Below the pieces are notes generated by a model that did not search any database, was not told the origin of the DNA, and was given only the letters and a program-made list of their open reading frames with translations. Made by a program: the position numbers and the translations under genes. Below are positions 51,585 through 63,540 of a stretch of DNA of 64,000 bases, piece after piece (the stretch's first letter is position 1; every line of letters begins with the position of its first letter). The stretch comes from Sphagnum magellanicum (taxonomy: Eukaryota > Streptophyta > Sphagnopsida > Sphagnales > Sphagnaceae), in contig CM038923.1 in the NCBI GenBank assembly GCA_021904315.1, positions 19,350,038 through 19,414,037 on the forward strand. The letters are read 5' to 3'.

Positions 51585-51650
51585 GGTGTTACCAGAATAA
51601 AGCACCCACCCCAAGGCAACCCAAGGGCAGCACCAAATTCTGGTAACACC
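51585..51650. repeat. Second hairpin with 14-bp perfect stem
   Basis: GGTGTTACCAGAAT (51585-51598) pairs exactly with ATTCTGGTAACACC (51637-51650) across a 38-nt loop. It shares the word GTAACACC with the flank of the hairpin at 51134. Confidence 0.9.
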
Positions 51651-51924
51651 TCATGTGAACGTATTACTATTCATAATGCCATGTTAGATATTTGTAGAAG
51701 CCTTTCATTGCACCCAAAAGAAACAATGGGCCCTTATGAAATGTGTAGGGTGCCCTCCCAAAAATGTAAAATGACCTCCCCATATCAAGAGGAATATTGA
51801 GCATTTAAGGCGCCTTGCAAATACACTAAATTTTTTTTAATAGGTTATTACATGTAAGATAAAACCTGGGGGTGGGTTCCAAAAGTAAGTAGCCTAGGCC
51901 AAGAGACTATTGGAGTCCAGCCCT

Positions 51925-51970
51925 GCAGGGTTTGGGGTTTTAGGGTTTAGGGTATTTCTTGCAATAGGGT
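51925..51970 (+). repeat. Short interstitial telomere-like run
   Basis: GGGTTTGGGGTTTTAGGGTTTAGGG contains two exact TTTAGGG units and two variants. Too short for a telomere; may be a repair scar or a telo-box cluster. Confidence 0.7.
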
Positions 51971-53420
51971 TAACCATCACAAAAACAAGAAAAAAAAGGT
52001 GACGAAAAGGTTTTGGTGATCACAAGGTGTAGGAGGGTGAAGGTTTTTAACTCCCAATCTTGAGGAGTAAGGTAAGAATCTTGCCCCTCCTATGCCTCAC
52101 AATCTCTAAGCATAATATTCTTCTTTCTAGTAGAGATTTTCATAAAGTGCCAAGTCCAAATACATTTCAGAAATTTCTCTTCCCGGTTATGATAATGGTT
52201 GCGCCAAGCTTCACCTTGGGTAAGGCTATGGGGTGGAAGACATCACCAAAATGTGTGGCCCTAGATGTGATCTTAGTTTGGGAACACCTTCAACCATGGG
52301 ACCTTACCTGACAATAAATATAGGAAGAGGCATGTATGCCTAATGTATTACTTATGTCAAATGTGAGAACCATTTTAATTCATAAATTCAAAAAATTTGA
52401 GAACCGAAATAAGTGGTTATGAAAAAAAATTAATAACCACCAAACACTGGTTAAAATAAGTAGGCTATGCATGGAATATTACAGGAACATGTACAACATG
52501 TTAGATTTTTGTTATATAATGTAAAATCAAAATAACTCACAACCAACTTGGTACATTATGATTAATATTAAGAGAAGTGTAAAGGTCCCTAGGAAAGTGA
52601 AACTTTAAAGCATTTCCATGGGGGCTCCATTAAACTAGAAATCTTGGATGAGGTACAAAATCAAATTCAATGGATGCATGAGAACACTATTGTGACCCTG
52701 GAAAAATGCACATCTTTGTGAGTCTTGGAGAAATTTTAGAACAATCTCATAAATATAATCAAATCGTATTTATTGACTCCTCCCTATTTTTGATTGGCTA
52801 GATAGTTTGATTGGTCTAGGTGGGTCACTATTAGTAACCTCCCACCTATTTGCAATTTGGGTTTTAGGGGTGAGATTGGAAAAAAGTAAGTAACCCCAAC
52901 AATTTTTTGCAAGGTTGCATATTGAGCAACCATCAAAGATGCTCTTACAACAAGCTATCCCATGTGACCCACCTTAGTAACGTTGTCTTCCAATTGTGGT
53001 TGACCCCATAAGTTTTTTTTAGAGCATCTCCACTAGAGATCAACAAATTTTTCGAACAAAATCAAAAGTTGCTTGGGAGTCGGACTTAGGTCAAACTAAA
53101 AACATTGTGCCCTGTTGCAATTACACACCACAAAGCAAAAGGAAATGAATCAAAACAACAAAACAACTGAAGTAGTCAATCAAGGACACATGCAACAAGA
53201 AAAGAAAACTTTGTGTTGTAGCAAGATGAAAAAACAGGTCCATGCTTCTTCTTCATCTTTCACATAGCAGGTTTCCATTTTATAAAATGTGCGTAAAAAG
53301 ATAAAAAGAGCTTGCATTGTAGCAAGCATGCATAGAATGTAAGTGCATCTCCATCATATTATCCTATTGGCATCATCAGTTGCAATTTGACTAAAATTTT
53401 ATCAATGGGCTCACCCCCTT
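51971..53420. other. AT-rich spacer
   Basis: No gene recognised. Includes the weak third relative of the dispersed repeat at about 52060-52310. Confidence 0.5.
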
Positions 53421-53640
53421 TATCTTGCAGTCATCAATTTTCTTTTCAATCTTATCCTTTGAGGCTCCTCGCTCTAATAACAACACATTTTGTATCATTG
53501 TCACCAAAAGCCCCATTATCTTGCAATCATCAATTTTCTTTTCAATCTTATCCTTTGGGGCTCCTCGCTCTAGTAACAACACATTTTGTATCATTGTCAC
53601 CAAAAGCCCCATTACAATGTTTTGGATCTCAAGTTTGCTT
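53390..53640 (-). repeat. 96-bp tandem duplication, open on the minus strand
   Basis: TATCTTGCA.TCATCAATTTTC starts at 53421 and 53517, with a truncated third copy near 53607. On the minus strand each unit encodes 32 residues (MGLLVTMIQNVLLLERGA[PS]K then DKIEKKIDDCKI), ending KGVSPLIKF and a stop. The pattern recalls the helical C-terminal tail of MYB/SANT-like proteins that accompany Harbinger transposons, but this is a guess. Confidence 0.6.
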
Positions 53641-55689
53641 CGCTAAAATAAAACACCAACACAGTTTTTTTTTATTATTATGTGCACTTGATGCACTGCA
53701 AGCTTGCTACATAAAAGAAGAAACTACAACATGAACTTTTTTTTTCTTCCTACAATGCAAGTTCTTTTCATTAAAAAAATTATTTTTATTGCATGCAATT
53801 GCTACAATGCTTGAACTATTTTTTTTTCCTTGTTACACATGATTGCTACAATGCAAGCTTGTTGTGTAAAAAATCAAACGATAATGCAAGTTTGCTTCAC
53901 AAAAGAAAAGAAAAAATGTAGCACAAGTGTAATATTTTTTCTCCTTATTGTAGGTGTTGTTATAATACATGTTTGATGCATGGAAGAAGCACAACAAAAG
54001 GAAAATGAAACATATAAGAAGAATGTTTCTTGTTCTTCTTATTGTAACATGAAAAAAATAAAATTTCATACCTTGTTCAATTTTTTTAAAAATTTTCTTC
54101 ATGCCTAATTTGTTTTTAATCTATCTAGATTTGTTAGTAATATTAAGCTAGATCTTTAACTTCATTTTAAGATTTAAAATTAAAATCCAATTCTCATAGG
54201 CCAAAAGCAAATTAGCAAGTTTTATGAAAAGAATTTAGTATTTAAAAACAAAATGTGATCACATGTCAAATAGATACAAAACAAAATAATTAAATTTTGT
54301 TTAAATGAACCTTCAAATTCATTTAATTATTACCCTAAATCTAATTCAAAATCTATCAATTTACAAAAATATTAGAAGTCTTGCAACTTGCCTCTACATC
54401 ATTTGGCTAATTTTTACTCACCAAGATTAATTTCTTTAAGTTATTTGATTATAAACGACATCTCCTCAAATTGGTGACAATTCCAACAAGGGAAAAATTT
54501 GTTTCGGAAATGTATTGTTAAGAAATCAACAATTGAAAACATGGCTGCATTTACTTTAATAACAAACTCCTTTGCAAGTTCATTAGTGGAGCCTTAAACA
54601 ATGAATGCAAATGATGATAAGACATCAAGAAGATAAGAAACAAAGATTTCCTATGATACTTTTCAACTATAGCCACCCCAAGCTCACAACCAATAAAAGA
54701 ATATTTCAATGTCAAATTATTTAATCTAGGATTTAACATCAAGGCTAACATATTGTGAATTTTTCCTTCGTTATATCTTCTTAAAAAGAAAAAGAAAGAC
54801 TCAATGACCCCAATGACTTCCTTCTTAATGTTCTGTGCCAAAGTTCCCAATTGTATTTTGAAGCCAAAATCATCAAAACATCAATAAACAGAAATGGTTC
54901 GTTTTTTCCTTTAGCTTCAAATTCAAGGATATGGTTGTGTTCAAAGCATCATTCAACAACCAATGACCCTTGCATTAGTTTAAGATGCAAACAATCATAA
55001 CCAAAAAAAAAGTCTATTATAATCTATGATATATTATGTCATGTTAGTGGAAGGGGAACATGATCAATGATCCTAGGACCAATCTACCCATTATAACAAA
55101 GGACAATGGTTTCTTAGAATTGACAAGTTTCCTAAAACATGGTCACTTCGCTTGTAAACTTGCACAATTCACATTCTTAATCAAAAGGCAACATTTTCAC
55201 TACATTTTGCAACTTGATTTATGACTAGGTTGTTAATCATGGAAGACATCTATGATTACATGACTATGTAATCAAATAAGACACATCATTCAGCACACAT
55301 AATCACTAGTGTGGCTCACTTGTAAGACAATTTGTGACTATGACTTTTGCAATTATAAAATCATGGAGGTCATCAATGCTTGATGAGATCTATAAATTAT
55401 GGCCGTTAGATATAATTCATTAAATATAAAAAATATATATTCTCCACTCATGTCATGTAGACACATGGTATAAAGGCTAAAAACCTAACCTATATGTTAG
55501 GAATGTAGGTTAATTTAACTAACAAGCTAAGTTAATTAAGCTAATTCATTAAATTGCAAGTGTGAGGACTTGAACCCTTCACTTCCACATGGAGGGAAGA
55601 AATCTTTAATCCTCACTTAATAATTGCACCACCTGATTTTTACATAACAAAAATTGTCACCATATTGTTATAAACATTTTTTTTAACCT

Positions 55690-55860
55690 ACTTTATAAGT
55701 TAGGTAGCTAGGTACTTACCTAACAACTGAGAACCTACCTAATAACCTAGTAAGTACTTAGCTTAGTAGGTAATAGGTATGTAGTATTTAGAGGTAGTAG
55801 TAAGTAGGTAGTAGGTAGGTACCTAATAAATAAATAAATAGGTAAGTATGTGCTTAATAA
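55690..55860. repeat. Degenerate TAGG/CCTA simple repeat
   Basis: About 170 bp of interspersed TAGGTAGG, TAGTAGG and ACCTACC words followed by (AATA)n. Same family as 57310-57720. Confidence 0.85.
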
Positions 55861-57309
55861 TAGGCACACATACATACTACAACTCTTTTACCACCAAGCT
55901 ACCCCATTATTGTGTAGATAATTTAACATTCATTTTATTTAAACCATACTTCATTTAAACATTGCACAAATTTTCAAATATAATAAGTCATATCTTATTG
56001 ATAATTTGTCCAAATGAAAAAATTGAAAAATTATTCATAAATTTCCTTCAATAATGTATACAAATAAGTAATTTTTTTTAAATGTAAATTTAGTTCAAAG
56101 GAAAATTATTTGAATTTTTTTATTAAATAACATTTGAATGACCATACTTTGGAAAGATTAAATTCAAACACATGATTTGTACATGAAAAAACCTTTATGG
56201 CTAACACATGGATAAATAAAATATTTTTTTCATATCTTAAACCTTCATTTGGTTTAGGAATTTATATTACCATTTTTTTTGAATATATCATAATTTTTTA
56301 ATAACTTTTAATTTACATGTATGAATCATATTATTTATCCACATAAAATATTTATTAATGGACGATAAATAAATTATATTCCTATATATATAATTATATT
56401 AATCATATTAAATATGAGGTATAATTAAATTAAATTTGAATAATATAATTTTATATCAATATACGAACTAATTTTCTGAAATTATAATTTATATTCACTT
56501 TTACACATGTAAAATACATTTATTTATTTTCATAGATATATTACATAAAATTTCATTCAAATTTATGATAAAAGTTTAATGTACAAATAACTTATATATT
56601 TCCCACATTTTATACTTCTATTTTATTTTTAGATTGAAATATAAAAAATATTTAAAATATATCATAATTTTACCATTAACTTTTATCTCAATGTATAATA
56701 TTTAATTTAGTCACATTGAATATTTAATTTGGATTATATATCATATATATATAATTTAATAAAAAAAATTATATATTACCTATATGTATAATATTAATCA
56801 AAATAAGTTCCTTACATGTATTTTATTATGTTCATTTGTAGTTTCATTAAATTATTAATATTCATTTTTGAATCATTTTAAAATAATTGTATGACCACCT
56901 ACGGTACTACATCATTTAATATTAATGATTATATAGTTATACAAAATGCCACAACATCATGACAATTTTCATGTCATTTGAAGTAGTCAAAATTCAGTCA
57001 TAAACTAAATCTATACATTTCATTACTCGAAAACATTAGAGCTCAATAATCCACATCGATGTTTTATTTTTGAGCACACATGCGAAAACCATAACGAATG
57101 AAATATGGTTGATGGAAAATGGATGAAGTATGTTTATTTTGTAAATTTTCATACATCAATCATATAAATAACTAATATATTATTCATATTTATTTCACGT
57201 AGATAATGAAGTTGTAATATATGACTATGGTCATTGATAGAGTCATTTAGGACAACTAGTCATTATTTCCTTGGTTATAAAGGACAACTTTTTTTATTAA
57301 TGTACCTAT

Positions 57310-57720
57310 TGAATATGTAGGTAGGTAAATAGGTACATAATACCTATTTAGTAGGTAGGTAAATAAGTAGGTAGGTACACACATATGTACGTACATATTA
57401 CTTATTAGGTGGGTGGGTAAGTACTTAGTAAGAAGTAGTAGGTAAATATCTAGTAATAAGTAGTAGGTAGGTACATACTACCTACCTAGTAGGTATGTAA
57501 TATGTAGGTAGTAAGCAGGTACTTAGTAATATGTACATAATAGGTAATTAGGTAGGTATGCACTACATATATGTAATAGGTACGTATGTATATATTGCAT
57601 AGTAGGTAGGTAGATGATAGGTAGTATTAGCCCATACATACTAGCTAATTTATAGGGAGCTAGTAAATAATTAGTAGGTAGCTAACATGTAATTAAACTA
57701 CTGACATAGGTAGGTTATTG
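57310..57720 (+). repeat. Degenerate TAGG array, about 400 bp
   Basis: Imperfect (GTAG)n/(TAGG)n with embedded TACATA and AAATA variants. Differs from the plant telomere repeat TTTAGGG. Confidence 0.88.
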
Positions 57721-59070
57721 ATGTATGCAGGTTAGTCATGTAATTGCAATGTAGTCATAAAAAATAGTTTTAATATAGTCATGTAGTCATAATACAATTA
57801 CAATGTAATCACAAATTTGAATAAAAATATATGTGTTAAGACATGACTATATGACTAGATTAGGACATTAATATTAAATGTTCAAGTCATGAAAGACACA
57901 TTTTGGTGTTGTGTTTCGAGTACAATTTTTTATTCTTTAAAAACTAGAACAAAATAATTTGCACTTTACCTTTTTATTATTATTAATGTGTTTAATTTTT
58001 TGAACTTGAGGCTTGCAATAAGAAACCTTCATTCATTTTTGTCTTCCTTTCCCTAACTTTTCAAGCCATGTAATACATTTATGTAAATCTACCTAAGCAA
58101 ATTTGATGTACACATGTTTCAAGCCTTTAAAAACTTTTTTTTCAAAAATTGCATATTGACAAGCCTTCAAGAACGCATGTATAAAACAAGTCCCCTAACA
58201 ACCTTTCCATCACGAGTGAAAGCACACTACACTATCCATAAAAGGTTGTCACAAGGCAATTTACGCAAGATTTTTAAATTTGTAATTGGCCATGTGATTG
58301 AATATACTCGACTAAAATGAAAAGGGTCTCAACACTATAATGTTATATATATTATAATCACATTGTATGAATTTCATGGATAGTTTTTGAATAACCATAA
58401 CATAATGGACTTTCAAAAAAGTACCCAAAAACTTGTAACAATCCATAATCTATGAGTATGGACTCCATGCACCTTCATATGATTTTTTTTAATGAGTAAA
58501 AGGACTCAATGGTGATATGATGTGACAACATTGATACCAAGGAAGACTTTTTGGAAGGATTTTAATCATCAATTTTTTCTATGTACCTTTAATTATATAT
58601 ATATTTTATAAAGTCCTTTATTTAACAAAAATAATAATTTAGAAACTCATCTTTCAAATTTAGGTTTTCCATAAGGTAAACTAGGGTTTAATTTTTTTTA
58701 TAACAAATTTTTAATGATAACTTGTAAAACAACTTGTGTGATTCAAGATACCTAGGTGTTAATTTAAGCAATTATGGACTTCCACATGTGCCTAAAAGTG
58801 TTATACATTAATGTGCTTTTACCCTCACACCCAAGCTTCACAACTTACTACTAACTTCAAAGCAACTGTCATGGTATTCAAATTTGCACCTTTATTTTTG
58901 ACATAAGCAAGAATATTTTTGGTCAAACCGTATTGTTTTAAATGGTCTTCCAAAAATTTTGTCAATGTTTGCCCTAATGTTTCAAATGTTTCAAATAACC
59001 CAACTATAATGTGTTTTGGCATCTAATCTTTTCTCAAGAAATTTGCAACTAATGCAAAAACATGTGCCCC

Positions 59071-59901
59071 TGATGCGCTCCCAAGTCACGGGGTGAAACA
59101 CACTTGAGGGTTTCACAAAGTCAAGTTACGGAAAGTTGAACTTGGTAGCACGCTCCCGGCTTCCAACTCTAAAAAGGGGTAGAAGGTCGAGTTGGGAGCC
59201 CCGGGATTAGACTAGGAAGAGGGACTAGCTTAGCTTGTGTGATTCTGCATCCAAAAACCAACCCCACGAGGTTAGTTTAGCATTCGGGACACCCTTTGGT
59301 GTTGGGACTTGCCACGAGCACTTGGACACACAAGACTCACCACGGCCCGGACTCGGGGGAAGCCACCACCTTCCCCCATATAGTATTCTCTGCAGCTCGC
59401 CACCGAGGCTACATCCAAATGGCACAAATTCCCGGGACTCCCAAGTTGGAGTCCCGAAATTGTCCTGAAATCGTCCCGGTTGGAGTCCCGGGACTTTGGG
59501 AGGTCATATCTTCTCGCCCTGACCTCCGATCACGACGAGGTCTAAAACAAAGTTGTAGCGCTCGTCGAGATCTTTTCAACGCCATGTCACACGCTCAAAT
59601 CGGATGTCGAGAAGAGGTTGATTCCTGACTTTTAGTGGTCGGGAGTCAAACTGCTAGTTTGACTCCCGGCCCTTCTTTTGCCCATAACTTGGGCTGCAGA
59701 TGTCTGAATTGCCAATGCGAGGGCATTTTCGATATTTACGTTTCAAGACCTTTCCAATGACACCAAGAACACCCCAATGCGAGGTGTTTTGCCCCTTGCT
59801 GTCGAGCTCTGAACATTCGGGAGTCCCGGAAGACTCCGAACCTTCAACTTTTCCAAGTGTTGGGCTTCACCCCCACACTTGGCCAAAGTGGGGTTGCGAC
59901 A
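59071..59901. mobile_element. Solo LTR, 831 bp, with 5-bp target duplication
   Basis: Starts TGATGC and ends GCGACA (TG...CA), flanked on both sides by GCCCC (59066-59070 and 59902-59906). Its GC content is far higher than the surrounding DNA. It contains repeated GGGAGTC/GGAGTCCCG words (about 59430-59490, 59640-59670, 59818-59830). There is no internal retroelement DNA, so it is a recombination remnant. It lies inside the hAT pseudogene, whose frame is restored when the LTR and one GCCCC are ignored. Strand of the element not determined. Confidence 0.92.
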
Positions 59902-60259
59902 GCCCCTTTGGACATCTACAAATCAAAACTTATAGTAGTAAAAACACATTCTACAAAAATTTGTAAGACATATGTTTATTTTGTCTTCTCAACCAAGTTT
60001 GGTAACACTTATTGACTATAGGTTTTTCTAGGAAGGAAAACAACATCAAGGTATAATTGCATTACCAAACGTTTCAACCAAATACTATCAACAAATTGAA
60101 TGGGCAAATGGTTTTTGACAATTAATAAACCCAAATTTTCCACAATTTTTTTCTCATGCACATTATCCTTTTTGTAAGAAGCTAAATGCCAAAAAAATTG
60201 GAGATTTCATTGACATTTAATATAAACCTTTCTTTTGTAAGTAGTCTTTCTAATGGATT

Positions 60260-63109
60260 TTTAAAACTAGTGATCATTTTTTTCAACTAAGAACTTAAAC
60301 TTTATTCATACCTCTCACCTTTAGTTCTTCTTTCCATTTTTATTTCACTTTCATTCATGAACAAATCACATCCCTTGTTAAAAAAAATTGGTTCCATTTT
60401 CAAAATATGTTAATATATTAAAGCTAAGGAAACCAAACAATCAAATAATAATAATTTTTCATAATATGAGAGAAGACAAATGCACTTGCAAATCATTCAC
60501 AAATATGGTTATTTTTCACAAAAAATATAATGCAAAAAAAGAGCCCAAGGTTAATAAAAACATGCAAGTGCAAAACTGTTTCAAAATGTCTTTTAAGAAT
60601 GCAATGCAAAAGTTCAAGGTTGCAACCAATGTCTTCAATTTGCAAATTATTTTTCCACAAAAAAATCCAAATGCATTTTGAACACACTATTTTCAATATA
60701 AGAAAATAAATATCAAAATCAACAAAAAATGCACAATTTGGGTAGAAAATGACCATCCTTGAAATGTAAAGTTTTTGTCAAAGCTATAAAGAACCAACAA
60801 CCTTCTACTCCAACAAAACTCTAATGAGTAGGACAATGCAAGGGTAAAGGTAATACCAACCACAAAACGAGGAAAACAACATGACATTGAATAATAACAA
60901 TAACATGATGAACAACAATGGCCATATTAAAAAATGTTGACAAAAACAATGAGCACCAATTACATAATAAGTATTTACAACAACACAAAAAACACCAAAA
61001 AACATGACAAACATTAGCAACACAATGAACACCAACAACATGACAAACACTAACAATTTGATAAACACTTACAACAACATGTAATGAATACAAGAAACAT
61101 GATGAACACCACCAGCATAGGGAAGATTAATAACATAATGAACATTTGTAACAACACAATACACATAATTAACAACACAATGAATATTAACAACATGATT
61201 TGCATTACAACAAAATGAACACCAACAACATCATGAACATCTGCAAACATACTTTAAAAACAAGAAATTCAAAGGACAATGTGATGATAAACACACACAT
61301 AATCCCACTTCCCATGCAACAAAAATAACACCTCCTTAACCTTAAACCTACACCATGTCTCCACCTTAAGACCTTAACTAAACTTAAATTCTTTCCTTTT
61401 AGACCCCTAAGAAATAAACCTAAAGGTTATTCATATAACCTATTTAGGTATCAAAAATATTTATTTCACAAAAACATGATATTCTTAATAAACCAAGTAT
61501 CCCAAATTTGATATCTAGAAATTGAGATAACACCTTACATGCTACCTAACCAATTTTTTGGTTGAAAATCAAGTTAATTTTGAACTAGGGTTTAGTAATT
61601 GCCCAACACTAGTTTGAACATCTTCCCCAGTAAAAATATTTTAAATATATAGTAATTCTTTGGAAGATCCTATTCGCAAGTGAATTACTTATTAAACAAG
61701 ACCAACCCAACTTATCACAATGATTATATTTTGTTTAAAACAAGTAGTTCAAATATTTTAACATCCAAAGAAATGGGCTCAAGGCCAAGGGTTTTTTTTC
61801 AATTTTGTGGTACTGAAAATTATGCAAAATATTCCAAAATAAAGAAAAATTAATAAATTTTACCAATTTTTTTGTCAAAAAAACAACAAATCTTGTAACA
61901 AAAAGACATTACTCAGAAAATCCTAATTGAATATCTGAAAATTTGACAACTTTTTAAATAAACTAAAGAACTCACAAAACTCCTTCATGATCATGGTCTG
62001 TATTTTCAATTTTTTTAATGACACATTCATGGTAGTAATTTAAAAAAAAATTGTGCTAAAATTCATAAATAATTTAAATGTGGCAACTAACTACCCTAGG
62101 ATAAAAAAAAGTCTAATTATGACCAAATTTTTTTTCATAATTATTTTAAGAAATGACGATTTTTTAATCAAAGGAATAAACAATAAATTATTCCCATAAA
62201 TTATTTTTTCTCCTTAACTCAAATCACCAAGAAAAAAAGGTTGTTCATAATGTGTTGATGATCCAAGGTAAAAGATGTAATGTATATAAAAAAAGTTGTG
62301 AATTCAAATCCCATAATTCCAATGGATAGTACTTTTTTATTTTTCTCCAATCACATCTCTCATGTGTTTTTGTCTATCCATGAACTCGTATTTTTATTTT
62401 GTAACCCTCCCTTCCATTAAAAAACCAAAAGACTTATAACATATGATTAGACAATAGAATTTTAGTTTGAATGGGCTTCTAGGATGCCTTGGGCACAAAA
62501 CATTTTCATTGGATATGAAATCTTGCGTGTTGTGAAGTGCAAAGTGTGTTCTACCGTCAAAACTTGGAAGCCATAAGCTATTGTTGCTAACTTTTTAACT
62601 AAATTTTGTTTTAAAGCATGAGGGGAAATATAAATTAAGAAGGATTTGCCCTAGTATAAGGTGAAAAAAAAAATATTACACCAAATATTGTTGGCACAAA
62701 TAGAATTTAACCCAATACAAAGTTCAATAGCATGTTTACTATAATAAAATAGGTCAATGACAACACTTGAATTAAGAAAATGAAAAAAAGAGTTCAATTT
62801 TTCACCATTTTCACATTTTGAAAGTTGGGCATCATGTCCTTGTGTATGAAAATACAAAATCCATAAATGCATTGGTGCCATACATTGAAACTTTATGGCA
62901 AATATAATGATATCATCTTTATGTGTTCCTCTTTGAATGTAACTCACATAAACATCAAATTTTAAATGTGTGATTGATCCTAGCCCAAAACATGTAAGTT
63001 TCATTTTTTTGTGTTATGCTAATTATGTGACAATTTGGATCATCCAAAGTACATTGTGTAAGAAGGGACTTTCACAAGTCTTGACCCATCTTAAGCTACA
63101 TACTTTCCC
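60260..63109. other. AT-rich spacer with cryptic repeats
   Basis: No gene. At about 60870-61250 a cryptic simple sequence built of AACAACATGA, ATGAACACC and AACAACAC words recurs irregularly; it explains the long Val/Leu/Phe-rich frames on the minus strand. The rest is low-GC DNA with poly-A/T runs. Confidence 0.6.
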
Positions 63110-63260
63110 TTCTTATGCATCATGATATTTGTATGTATATAGGCTCATAATAACCCTTGTCCCATGTTTTAAAATGGGCAAAACCCATGGGTGGGGGACA
63201 CTCTTGACATGCAAGGTCAAACTCAACTAACAGTTCATGTTACACCCTTTATTTTGAAAA
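63110..63260. repeat. Dispersed repeat copy B
   Basis: CTTATGCATCATGATATTTGTATGTATATAGG ... AATGGGCAAAACCCATGGGTGG ... GCAAGGTCAAACTC parallels copy A at 51270-51440 in word order and spacing. Confidence 0.6.
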
Positions 63261-63379
63261 TGTCCCTATAACACGATGTAATTAAACTATTACCTATGTA
63301 ATTACTTCATGGTTAAGTTTGGTGATTTACTTGTTAGTTGAATTTCATAATTTAATTATGATTTGGTTATAGTTTTAAT

Positions 63380-63540
63380 TGATGTGCTTGACTCACACAT
63401 GATAATTCATGTGAAAAGTCGTGTGAAAAGTTTTTTGCACATTAATGTGCATTAATTCACATATAATAATTCATGTGGAAAGTTTTTTCCACATTAATGT
63501 GCATGTTGATTCACATGAAGAACCATGTGATGTGTAGACT
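63380..63540. repeat. Diverged tandem duplication, about 65 bp
   Basis: TTCATGTGAAAAG ... TTTTTTGCACATTAATGTGCAT is followed by TTCATGTGGAAAGTTTTTTCCACATTAATGTGCAT. Each copy contains the palindrome GCACATTAATGTGC or a near match. Confidence 0.8.

Larger units (their letters stand above)
55250..58010. mobile_element. AT-rich insert inside the hAT pseudogene
   Basis: hAT homology stops near 58020 (after GKGRQ) and resumes near 55240 (toward the EVTMF block), so about 2.75 kb was inserted. The insert is very AT-rich, non-coding, and carries the TAGG arrays. Both edges hold similar CATGACTAT and GTAATCA words, hinting at terminal repeats, but exact ends and a target duplication could not be fixed. 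Element type unknown. Confidence 0.5.
54290..60250 (-). pseudogene. hAT-family transposase pseudogene, split by two insertions
   Basis: Cut-and-paste transposase of the hAT superfamily, now dead. In minus-strand order: PIQFVDSIWLKRLVMQLYLD and VLPNLVEKTK (about 60140-59980); SFDL*MSKGA (to 59907); then, after the solo LTR, FALVANFL and MPKHIIVGLFETFETLG with AYVKNKGANLNTM (59070-58825); HAFLKACQYA and LHKCITWLEKLGKGRQ (58180-58020); an insert; then CKGHWLLNDALNTT (about 54970); LRRYNEGKIHNMLALMLNPR and YSFIG (54760-54690); and the C-terminal dimerisation region IVTNLRRCRL*SNNLKKLIL (54475-54420) ending LNEFEGSF near 54310. Several stops and frameshifts. No terminal inverted repeats identified. 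Confidence 0.88.

Noticed and set aside
51925-51970. Telomere
   Set aside because: Only two exact TTTAGGG units; unique sequence continues on both sides.
60805-61250. Hydrophobic Val/Leu/Phe frames on the minus strand
   Set aside because: Produced by AACAACATGA-type simple sequence; no true membrane protein.
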